NCBI GenBank assembly: GCA_023213395.1
Contig: CM041465.1
Coordinates: 112,847,741-112,911,740 of the forward strand
DNA from: Cycas panzhihuaensis
Lineage: Eukaryota > Cycadophyta
Direction: 5' to 3'
DNA length: 64,000 nt
This document shows, one piece after another, positions 23,200 through 32,379 of the stretch. The position numbers and the translations under genes are program-made. The notes under the pieces are model-generated. The model searched no databases. It saw nothing but the letters and a program-made list of their open reading frames with translations, and was not told where the DNA came from. Each line of letters begins with the position of its first letter. Position 1 is the stretch's first letter.

Positions 23200-23664
23200 A
23201 TAATGGTCTGAGATTTGGGTGACAAGGTGACTAGGCAAATCTCAGGGGCAGTCAACAAGAAGAGGAAGGCAACGCTTAAGGATGAGGCAAACGAGGTTGT
23301 TCGCCTCAGCGTTGAGGGCCCTAGGAATGTGTTAGATGTTGACGGACTGGAAATTAGCCAGTAAGGATCTAGCTACCAAAATGAGGGCTCTCAAGTGAGG
23401 GCATCACACCTGGTAAACCTGGGTGAGATGGGACACCACCACCTAGGAGTCACAAAGAAGAACAAGAGATCCATGATGGAAATATAGTGCATTAGTAAGG
23501 GTTTCGATAATGGCCGTGTACTCAGATTCATTATTGGTGGCCTTAGTGAGGAAGATTTTGGAATGCAGGAAGTCATGTCTAGAAGGGCTGTGCAGAATCC
23601 ATGCAATAGCAAAAGGTCCAGGATTATCACGGCTTCTACCGTCGATAAAAATGAAGAGAGACAT
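23200..23664 (-). pseudogene. Element C second RNase H (cellular/archaeal-like type)
   Basis: From an ATG ending at 23664 the minus strand reads FIFIDGRSRDNPGPFAIAW, then ATNNESEYTAIIE and LLCDS, the first three acidic positions of RNase H type I. After a stop at 23440 the frame goes on with VVVSHLTQVYQV, HLRAL, FQSVNI and NAEANNLV, where the fourth acidic residue is glutamate. Two or three further stops are present. This is not the RNase H fused to RT, which lies at about 29371-29700. It sits beyond the integrase and the antisense gene, only a few hundred bases from the 3' end of C. An extra RNase H is known in Tat elements. F has the homologous domain at 43810-44210. Confidence 0.85.
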
Positions 23665-23699
23665 AGATGATGAAAGGAAATGTCTCAGTGAAAAAGAGG

Positions 23700-24201
23700 T
23701 ACAATAATGTGGGAGTCAAGGTAAAAGAGGCTCGTATGGTAGGTAATAAATGGTCGTGAAGGGTAGGAGGACCTAGCAATGAGGCTACCCGAGGACAAGA
23801 GCAGGTCATCTGACCACTGACTAAGAGTGGGTGATAAAAGGGCACCCTAGGATGCCAAAGGTTGCTTTAGAAAGCAAAGAATGACTCCCAACGGGAGGAT
23901 CATTCCCTTTGGAGATCCTATGGGTATGAACGGGCTACAAAAATGAGTCCAAGATGATAAAATAAGCCAAACGAGTATAAACATAGGTATGCATGAGAGT
24001 GACACATAAAATGAGATAGAAGGACCCTACAAAAATACGTCGACGAGGTACTATTAATGCATCAGCAAGGAAAAGTGAAATGAAGGCTATGGAGCGCAAC
24101 GAAAGACAGGGCCAGAAGGTAAAGATGACCAGGAGTAAGAAACGATCCAAAGGGCTATCACAGGAGTGAAAACTGAGACAGTGGCCATTGGAGCCCTCAC
24201 C
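23700..24201. promoter_or_regulatory. Spacer between second RNase H and antisense promoter
   Basis: This spacer separates the minus-strand RNase H from the plus-strand gene. Its last 100 bp are conserved with F (about 44660-44760), with shared phrases such as GGCCA, AAGGGCT and CACAG ending in ACCTATATAAGG. It may act as the proximal promoter of the plus-strand gene. Confidence 0.5.
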
Positions 24202-24210
24202 TATATAAGG
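24202..24210 (+). promoter_or_regulatory. TATA box of the antisense gene in C
   Basis: TATATAAGG on the plus strand lies 167 bases before the proposed ATG at 24369. Element F has the identical 9-mer at 44761, 168 bases before its ATG. It is conserved although the rest of both copies has decayed, and a transcription start would fall near 24235. Confidence 0.65.
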
Positions 24211-24688
24211 AAAATCGATGAAAATAGGATTCATTTTCACAGGCTCTCGAATAGATTCAGAGCAATTTCCTTATACAGCGGAGCACTACCCAACTTCAGA
24301 GGCACACAAAGGGAGATCAGACTATCAAATTGGAGCCGAAGGATAGCCATTGGGACCATGGGGATGAGATGGCGACTACTCAGCTAGATCCAGTGAGTGG
24401 ATCTCTGAAATCTCAACTCATCTTGTGCTTTAAAGTTTATTGCTTTTTCATTTTTTTAGGTAGGTTTTCAAGCCTCATATGGGCGAAAAATAACCTCCCA
24501 GAGTCCAAATTGGACCCAGAGAGAGGTAGGACGAGGGCATTAGGTAGCCCTGGTCCCAATGGGCCTGGCTGTGGCCCACAGGAAGAAAAAATTTATTTTT
24601 TTAGGCAGAAACCCCTCCCTTTTGGGGGGGTGCCATTTGCACCGTGGTAAAGATTGTAGTGCCACTATCTTTGCCGCGGGACCCAGGC

Positions 24689-24714
24689 CAAACTCCACGG
24701 TACCACATAGTTTG
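24689..24714. repeat. Near-palindrome with GGTACC in antisense-gene intron
   Basis: CAAACTCCACGGTACCACAT followed by AGTTTG forms an imperfect 26-bp palindrome centred on GGTACC inside intron 1. The matching site in F (45255-45280) pairs at all but two symmetric positions. The motif resembles the LTR hairpins of both elements. Confidence 0.6.
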
Positions 24715-26530
24715 GTATGATGTGAAGGAAGAACCATAGAAAAAAGATAGTGGGGGGCTCAAGGGACCTCAAATCTTGACTAGGAGAGGTCGAGAGGCAG
24801 TCTAGGGGATGGGGGATGAGTACAGGTCAAGTTCTAACTAGTTTAATGATGTTTTGCAGGTCGTGACTGCAGTGGAGAACCATAAGAACATAGGGATGGC
24901 GATGCTTAACTTTATTGAGATGATGATGAGAGAGGATAGAGAGATCTTGAGGAGGTATGGCCTACTAAAGGTCACAAGGACACCCTAGTATACATCAGAT
25001 TATCATTTATTAGTTGATATAGTATCACACTGGGATTAGAGGAGACATGTCTTCCACCTACTCCAAGTGGGAGACGTATCGATGACACCTGGGGACATAA
25101 GGAGGATACTAGGAGTACCAGCAATGGGGAGGCCGGTAACACTAGGAGTGCTGCCCAATAATGAGGTAGCACACAGGGAGGCGTCTATATTCTTTACAAG
25201 CTCGTACAGGTGGAAGAGGCGAGGGATTCCCCTCCAGACCATGGTTATGTCAGGAGTTCCTCAGGTGAGGAAGTTGATTAGCTTATGTATTTTGTTCTGG
25301 ATATCCCAGAAAGAGAACTATAGGGATATACCAAGAGGATGGATGGATGTAGTACGCTGGCGTGAGGTGGGAGAGAGGATGGACTGGGCCAACCTCATAG
25401 TAGTGAACCTCGCCACACAGTTGGATGCTATTTGGGTAGCAGGCAGGGGAGGTCTATTGTATAGCATACTACTACAGTGCTGGTTCTTCGACCACTTTAG
25501 AGTAGTGGCACTGATGGGGGGACCACACCCTATTTCAGAGTGGGCCCTGATAGTACATAGGTGGCAGACTAGGTTGAGAGGGACCAAGGACAAAGCACAT
25601 GTCCATCGTTTAGTGGAGGCCACATCACTAGACCTCCTTACCATGGCAGATTATATAGCTGATTCATACAGAGCGGTGAGGTGGGATAATGATGACGAGG
25701 CAGGCGGGGTAGGAGTACCCTCAGGAGATGACGAGGGCGGCGATGGAGGTGATGGGGCTGGCCCATCATGACCTGTAGGAGAGGTAGGTCCATTAGGGAT
25801 TGCAGGCAGAGGAGTAGGTCCATTAGGGGCTACAGGTGAAGAGGCAGGCCTATCAGGAGCTGCGGATGAGAGCAAGGACCTAGTGACATGGGCCCGCAGG
25901 CTACGGATCATTAGGAGGTCTAGAGAGGCAGCTGCACCAGCCACAGAGAGGAGGGATGCCCCGGTAGCTGAGATAGTAGTAGAGGAGGTACCTGCAGCTG
26001 GCAGAATACCCAAGGGAGAGGCAGTCACCCCGAGTTGAGGAGCCGGCAACCACACTAGGTGAGACATGACCTTCTCCTATCGTCATTTGATTGCTAGATA
26101 GATATACATAGTTTGGATTTAGTTTGATATGCATACAGACATATACTGATATATGATATGCTGGATTTATAGGTATGGTAGACATCGAGAGGCTGGTAGA
26201 GGTGGTAGTCTGAGAGGTATTCCCTCGGGCCTACGCAGAGGGACAACCTCCCATCCAGGTAGGTGATGAGCCCAAATCGGCAGGCGGCCACATGGCAGCA
26301 TTTGCCCCATTAATAAGGGAAAGAGATATATAGGTTGCAGAGTCCCAGGAGTACGAGGTACGTGTGGGATGACAACGGGTAGAGATGGATGCCATCTGTA
26401 CTGAGAGGGATGCTCTGCAAAGTCAGGTGCAGGCGCTAGAGGCTCAAGGAGGAGTCAAAGGGGATATGGGGAGCCATATCTGGATAGCAGTGATGGAGGA
26501 GTGACTCCGAGGGATGCAGGAGACAACAAG

Positions 26531-27028
26531 ATCTTATCCTGGCTAAAATCCTGCCTTTGGTTCTCTGCCCCACCTAACTCCTATTCAGGTTCACTCCATA
26601 TATACATATCACTCGATTAGCCCTTAACTTGGGGGGGGATGGGAGCGATTGTATAGGGGTCTATCCCTTTTGTTCCTTCCCACATGTAGCATATGTTTAC
26701 TCCTTCCCTCTCGCTTCTAACCGGTCAATTGGCTCCTTCCTGCCAGCCCTCACTTGGTAGCCCTCAGGTCCACTTCACTTATACCATCCAAGGTTTGATT
26801 CTTAGCCCTATTATTAGGGTCATGTTACCAGGTGTGGATTTTATCATTTCATATGCTAGGATTAAATTATCTAGTTGGGTCACTGATTCAAGTACATTTG
26901 TATATTTTCCTGGCTCGGAAGGATGAATGTTGAGTTTATACCTAATTAGGCTTTTTGCCAATTCGAGGTTATTCTATCTACCTCCATTCCAAAGATTCTT
27001 CTTCATATCTATAGGGAAATTATTAACA
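26531..27028. mobile_element. Insertion of about 0.5 kb in the coiled-coil exon of C
   Basis: Compared with F, whose exon is continuous over 47088-47200, C has about 500 extra bases here. The insert can be framed as TGGCTAAAATCC (26540) to TTAACA (27028), which would give TG and CA ends like a solo LTR of 489 bp. No clean flanking duplication was found. It contains a G-rich GGGGGGGGATGGGAG at about 26631. Identity is unknown. Confidence 0.5.
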
Positions 27029-27284
27029 GTGCAGGCTCCACCTCGTAGAGATGGAGCAGGATCATATCCCAGCTCGATATGATTGACTAATAGAGGACAT
27101 GGCATCAAGGTTGGTGTAGAGCAGGACACAAATCCACACTATGGTGACAACCCCGAGGAGGCCATGGCAGAAGGGGAGTGAGACGGGGGGCTTATAGAGA
27201 CTGAGGAGGAGTCTCAGAGGGATGTGGTCCCCAGGAGAGGAATTACATCGACCAGGAGATGATGCCCCAGGGGCAGGGCAATAG

Positions 27285-28010
27285 TAGGGTAGTGTATCTA
27301 TTTTGTTTAGGACAGGGGAAAGCATGGGCCTCCAGGGGGTCACCATATATAATCATATGATTGTACCCCCTCTATGAGGACACCGGCTTCTGATAGATGA
27401 TGTACCACACCACTTGTATGACATGATACATGATTTTTGATATATATAGACAAGGTGATTGATATCCCATTTTGGCATATAATGATGTGTATCATAATAT
27501 ATGATGTATGATATGTATGTTTTGTTTACACGTTTATGTATGTGTATGAGGGTGCAGAGATGCACGAGGATATGTATAATTATACTTTGAGCTGATTATT
27601 GTTATGAGTTTTGTGTTATGACATTTGTTTAGGTTATGGGTATTTCCTTTCATGCAGGACCATGTTCCTAATAGGAATACACACGATCACCATGAGTAGC
27701 AGCGATAGATATATGTGGGGCTAGGAAACAAGGCAACACACACGTCCACACGGGAGCATAATGGGATATGCAAAGGAAATACCAAGCAAGATGGGAGTGA
27801 CGATACTCCAGAGTGTCGTCCTAACTGGGGGATGCCCAAATAGGAGGACAAGGTCCCAAGGAAAATGGGAACAAGGGTTCTGTAGGAGGAACCATAAGGA
27901 AACAAAGAGGCCATCCTAAGTCATCATTCCACCCATGGATAGGAGGAATGGGAATGAACTTAAGATGGCAGTTTAGGCTCATTTTAGAGCATGGATATGG
28001 TGATGATGAA
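27285..28010. other. Spacer between antisense gene and integrase of C
   Basis: This non-coding sequence contains a TG/TA-rich low-complexity tract at about 27430-27580. It is partly conserved with F (47392-48165), for example the block with ACACACGATCACCATGAG near 27680. It would serve as the 3' end of both converging transcription units, but no polyadenylation signal is convincing. Confidence 0.5.
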
Positions 28011-28011
28011 G

Positions 28012-29280
28012 TCATAAGTAGAATTTCTTAAAGAATTTCCCATTAACAACTTTCTCAAACTCAAGACCTTCCAAGGTGGCGATCCTATAGGCACCGTTGT
28101 CGAGGCTCTTGAGAACAACAAAGGGGCCAACCCATTTGGTTCTGAATTTAGCTAAGCGGTCATGAAGATATTCCAATTTGAGGACGTGGTCCCCAAGAAA
28201 CAAAGGATAAAAATAAAGGTGTTTATCATAGGTTCTTTGTGAGCAGGCTTTGGATGTTAGGTTGGCCTGATAGGCAGCTAAACGTCTCTCATCTAAGGCC
28301 TTAAGGTCCAAGAGGTAAGCCTAGCAGATTGACTCCTCATCGATGAGACCTCGAAGAGAAACTCATAAAGAGGGAATCTCCACTTATAACAGGAGTACCA
28401 CCTCAGTCCCGTAAACTAGGGAGAATGGAGTCATTCCTGTAGTAGTATGAATAGAGGTACGTAAGCCCACAGGGTGAAAGGGAGCTAAAGGTGCCAGTCT
28501 CTTTGAGACTGAGTGATAGTTTTCTTTAGAATGTTAATGAGAGTCTTGTTGAATGACTCGACTTGACCATTTGCCTTGGGGTAATAAGAGGAGGACGTTT
28601 TATGAGAGATTTTAAATTTTTCATAAAGCTCATCCATCTCCTTGTTATAAAAGGGGTTCTGCTGTATGTGATCAAGATGTCAGGAATCCCGAAGTGGCAA
28701 ATGATGTGCTGCTAGATGAAAGTAGCTATCGTCTTACTAGGGGTAGTAATCAGAGGGATGGCTTGTGCCCATTTAGTAAAGTACTCTGTAGTAATCAAGA
28801 TAAACTTATGCTACAACGAAGAAGGTGGGGATATAGCCCCGATAAGGTCTAGACCCCATTGAGTGAAAGGCCATGGAGATACGATAGGGTGAAGGGCCTC
28901 AGAAGGCACATAGGAGATGTTAGCATGTTCTTGACATCGCTAACATCTCAAGGCAAAGGCATGGGCATCCTTGAAGAGGGACGGCCAATAGTAGCCCATA
29001 CAGAGGATCCTCTAGGCCATGGACTGGCCCCCAAAGTGGCCCTCACAAATGCCATGGTGGCATTCATGGAGTATTTGGTCCCCTTCATCAGAAGTGATGC
29101 AGTGGAGGAGGATCCCATCAAAATACCTCTTGTACAATACTTCATCAATGAGGAAGTATTACCTAGTAGAGGTCAATATATGAGATCTAACCTTGTTACT
29201 GGCTTCAGGGTGGTACTGTTGCTGTGTGAGGTACCACACAATGTCACCATACCACTCGTTATCACAAGCGGATGGGAATG
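28012..29280 (-). pseudogene. Element C integrase
   Basis: The C-terminal part is clear on the minus strand (LDERRLAAYQANLTSKA, YDKHLYFYPLFLGDHVLKLE, KWVGPFVVLKSLDNGAYRIA). This matches the Tat/Athila integrase end. The core is decayed (FILITTEYFTKWAQAIP, with the first catalytic D earlier in GLDLIGAI). The zinc-binding part covers about 28960-29280. Many stops interrupt it. F has a better-preserved zinc domain. Confidence 0.8.
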
Positions 29281-29370
29281 AACACCGTGAATGGTCAAGA
29301 TAGACTCATTAGGAAGAGAATCATCAATAGGGGCATCGAGCGAGTTAGGGATAGGGGCATCTGCGAGCTG

Positions 29371-29720
29371 CTAAGCCACAACCATCCCCTTCTTTAATTT
29401 TTGGTTAATGATATAGAGATCAAACTCCTGAAGCAGGATGACCCAATGGCCAGCCCTACCAGTCAAACCTGAATGAGTAAGTAGATATTGCAAGGGATCA
29501 GACTGGACGATCACCTCAGTAGAATTACCGAGCAAGTAGTATCTAAACTTATTGGTTGTGTGATCCAAGGAGAGATATTCCTTCTCAGCCAGGGAGTAGT
29601 TGAGTTAAGCAGCCACAAGGGTGCAACTGATAAAGTAAATGGCTCTCTTAACTCATGAATTATCCTCCTGAGCCAACATAGTACCCAAAGACTCATCGGT
29701 CACTAAGGTATAGAGAATAA
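29371..29720 (-). pseudogene. Element C RNase H fused to RT
   Basis: The minus strand has TTNKFRYYLLGNSTEVIVQS, DPLQYLL and SGLTGRAGHWVILLQEFDLY, typical of the degenerate RNase H that follows RT in Tat elements. A stop separates the upstream half. It belongs to the pol of C and is distinct from the second RNase H at 23200-23664. Confidence 0.8.
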
Positions 29721-29749
29721 AAGGCCTATCGAAGCAAGGGGGCACCAAT

Positions 29750-30600
29750 GTTGGAGCATAAGCAAGGGCTTCCTTAAGTCCTTCGAAGGCTTATTGGGCC
29801 TTATCAGACCAAACAAATGGGGCTCCTTTCTTCAATAGGTTAGTCAAGTGTTTGGCGCTCACAATGAAGTCTGCCAAGAAGCACCTAAGGAAACTGAGCC
29901 TACCTAGAAACGACTTGATCTGTCATTGAGTTCTAGGAGGCAGCATATTAAGGATTGCCTTGACTTTGTCAGGGTCAATCTGAATTCCTTATTTTGACAC
30001 AAGGAACCTAAGGAGTTTGCCTAAAGTAACGGTAAACACACATTTGAGTGGGTTTAGGCTTATGTGGTACTTGCAACACTGTGTGAAGATAGCCTATAAG
30101 TCTGAAGGATGATGGGCCCTGACACGTGAAAGACCCATCATGTCATCCATGAAGACCTCCAACGTGTCATCGATGAGGTTATGGAAGATAAAATGCATTG
30201 CCCATTGGTAAGTAGCGTTTGCATTTTTTAGGTTGAAGAGCATTGCCTTGTAGGCAAAGGTACCCCACGGGGTGGTGAAGGTCATCTTGTGGCAGTCTTC
30301 AGGAGAGATCTAAATCTGGTTATAGTCAGAGAAGCCGTCCATCAAGGACATGACTTCAAACTTGGCAGTTCGATCAATGATTTGATCAATGAAAGGGAGT
30401 GGACAGTTGTCCTTAGGACACACATTGTTGATATCACAGAAATCAATATATATCTGGATGATCCCATTCTTTTTAGAAACAGGAACAATATTAGATGCCC
30501 ATTTAGGGTAGTCGATAAAAGTGATAAGTCCAACATCCAAAAGTTTCTCAACCTCCATTTTGATAGCGGCTAAGTGTTTAGGATGGAGAGGATGTTACTT
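29750..30600 (-). pseudogene. Element C reverse transcriptase
   Basis: The minus strand shows EVEKLLDVGLI, YPKWASNIVPVSKKNGI, INNVCPKDNCPLPFIDQI and LMDGFSDYNQI, then TPWGTFAYKAMLFNLKNA and the catalytic VFMDDMMGLS. This is the Tat-type RT pattern, with the usual YVDD replaced by FMDD. Thumb sequences to 29750 are full of stops. Confidence 0.85.
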
Positions 30601-30795
30601 TTGGTGCACGGGATGAGCACCAGGAATGGTAGTGAGATTATGGGTGATGATGGAGGGGTCGATTCCCTTCATGTTAGAGTAATTCCATGGAAAGACATCC
30701 TGAAACTCTTGGAATAAAAGGGAATATTCCCTTACCTTATTAGGAGAGCATTCCGCCCCCACCTTAATGACCTTTCTCGGGGCTAAGACTATATC

Positions 30796-31600
30796 CTAAG
30801 TCAACCCCATGCACATGGCATTCCCCTCCTCAAAATGGAGAGGGGCAAGGTTAACAAGAAGAGATGGAATAGGGGATAGAACTGGGTTAGTGAGTGTGGA
30901 CCCAATCACTAGGAACTTATGGTGGCCAAGCCTGTGGTGACCAAAAGGAAAGTTCGGTGTAGAGCCCGCTAAGTGCTCAAGCAAGCCTTCATCATCTTCG
31001 AAGTAATCCACCCTATGGATGACCTTACTTCGAATAGATGAAATGATAGAAGAAGTGGGAGAAATGGGACCATGGTGGTCATTGGGCTGTCCAACATCCT
31101 CAAAAGACTCTAAGAGAGAGCCAGGAAGGGGTTTCTTGGAAGGAGCGAAAGGAAGTTCCTCAAAACCATCACGTACAGGGGGTGACAGAGAGGAAGAATC
31201 AATGAGCAGTGGGTCAATGTATGTAATGACATACGACACAAGGGTGTAACTACTCTTGCCAATAAGAGGGGTTTTAGGTTGGGACCTAGAACAAGAAGGG
31301 TACCTCCTACTAGTGTAGAGGAAAGAGACAGGGTGAGGAAAATCCTCATCCTCACCATGGGACTTATCGTCACTGAACAAAGTAAGGTACCCGTAGCTCC
31401 CAACACCGATAGGAGCAAAGCGATTAAGGTTAGAGGAAGAAGATGTAGGATCTTCTTTGAGATGAGATGAATCAGGTATGACGATGGAGCAAGCTGAGGC
31501 ATGAGTAGAAGAGCCTTTGTCTCCCTTCGTATGGCCATGGCTTGGTTGGTTGGTAGGTCGAGTTTATTTGACAGGTGGGCGTTCACAGGAAACAACCCTC
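30796..31600 (-). pseudogene. Element C protease-RT linker
   Basis: An open stretch of 194 codons (30796-31380), rich in Ser, Pro and acidic residues, contains DYFEDDEGLLEHLAGSTPNF and FGHHRLGHHKF. A related stretch in F (50984-51322) has the same FGHHRFGYQKV segment, so this linker was part of the polyprotein. No enzyme motif is seen. Confidence 0.65.
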
Positions 31601-31632
31601 ATTCATCCATCATGGATGAACTTAAGTTGCCC

Positions 31633-32373
31633 TCAGCAGTTTGAATACACAGCTCCCATCTGATCGAGCCATGGTCGACCCAAGAGAAGATTGTAGTCAA
31701 CGTCGATGTCAAGGACTACAATGTTGGTAAGGATAGTATTGCCCTCAAGAGTGAGCGGGATCAAGATGGATCCCAATGAGGTCTTTTCACTACCGTCGTA
31801 GCCTTGGCATCGCCATGGAATAGGTTCCAAAGTGGAAATGCCAAGCTCTTGCATAACGCACAAGGGCATGGCATTAATAGAAGAATTGTTGTCAATGACG
31901 ATCCTTCGCAAGGTACAGTCAGGTGTGTCAATAGTGATGGTGAAAGGGAAATTCCATTGGTATTCCCTTTTACAAGTGGGAGGGAGATCTTTAGGGTCAA
32001 AGGAAATGATAGGCTCATGGCTTTGGGTAAGACCTAGAGCGTGAATAGGTGCGCCACTCACCCCTAAAGCTTCCAAAAGGAGAGTTTGTTGTTCGGTACA
32101 ACTTCTCAAGACGTCCAGGATGGACATCCCAGCAACCACGGTACAAAGCTCGTTGATGACAAAGAAGGTCTTCCCCTTTGCTGTGAATTGAGGAAGAGCT
32201 CTTCTGAAATCATAGTGACCTGGATGGACAGGAATAGTCTTGGAAAGTAACGAAACTTCTAGAAGGGAGGTTTCTCGAAGAGGATCAGAGTGTGGAGCAG
32301 AAGAAGAGGCGTCGATTGCCTCTTGAGCAGCTTGAGACCAAGTAAGGGCATACAAGGGGAAGGCCTCAAGCAT
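31633..32373 (-). pseudogene. Element C aspartic protease
   Basis: A 246-codon open stretch ends with a retropepsin: RRIVIDNNSSINAMPLCVM carries the catalytic aspartate in D-N-N-S-S instead of the usual D-x-G, and YNLLLGRPWLDQMG is the flap-distal ILGR-type segment. The preceding HYDFRRALPQ block is conserved with F at 52226-52453. The Gly to Asn change near the active site is unlike a functional protease unless it is lineage-typical; F also reads N-N-S-S there. Confidence 0.85.
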
Positions 32374-32379
32374 TTGAAT

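Larger units (their letters stand above)
24369..27284 (+). pseudogene. Antisense spliced gene in C, plant-mobile-domain-like
   Basis: Exon 1 is 24369-24392 (MATTQLDP), ending at GTGAGTGG. Intron 1 (24393-24859) is phase 0 and ends TTTTGCAG. Exon 2 (24860-26058) carries a domain resembling the plant mobile domain (PMD): ILRRYGLLK, DYHLLVDIVSHWD, then HVFHL, GDVSMTPGDIRRILGVPAMG and RPV, followed by conserved blocks to ADYIADSYRAVRW and an acidic Gly-rich tail. Intron 2 (26059-26172) is phase 1. Exon 3 runs to the stop at 27282, with AYAEGQPPI, a coiled-coil-like ERDALQSQVQALEAQ and a conserved end SRTQIHT...RPGDD...GAGQ. Stops occur at 24986, 25037, 25769 and elsewhere, with a one-base shift near 26030, and a 0.5-kb insertion interrupts exon 3. 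PMD proteins (MAIN/MAIL1-like) are nuclear. The function inside an element is unknown. Confidence 0.75.

Noticed and set aside
25318-26067. Minus-strand Pro/Ser/Ala-rich ORFs within the antisense gene
   Set aside because: They are shadows of the plus-strand PMD-like exon. The plus frame carries conserved motifs, splice sites and the homologue in F; the minus frames do not.
26625-26645. G-rich run as a polypurine tract of another element
   Set aside because: It lies inside the C-specific insertion, and no LTR start or coding sequence supports an element boundary there.
28859-29281. 140-codon plus-strand ORF
   Set aside because: It overlaps the integrase zinc region of C in the opposite strand. 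The minus strand has the expected integrase motifs, and the plus product matches nothing I recognise.
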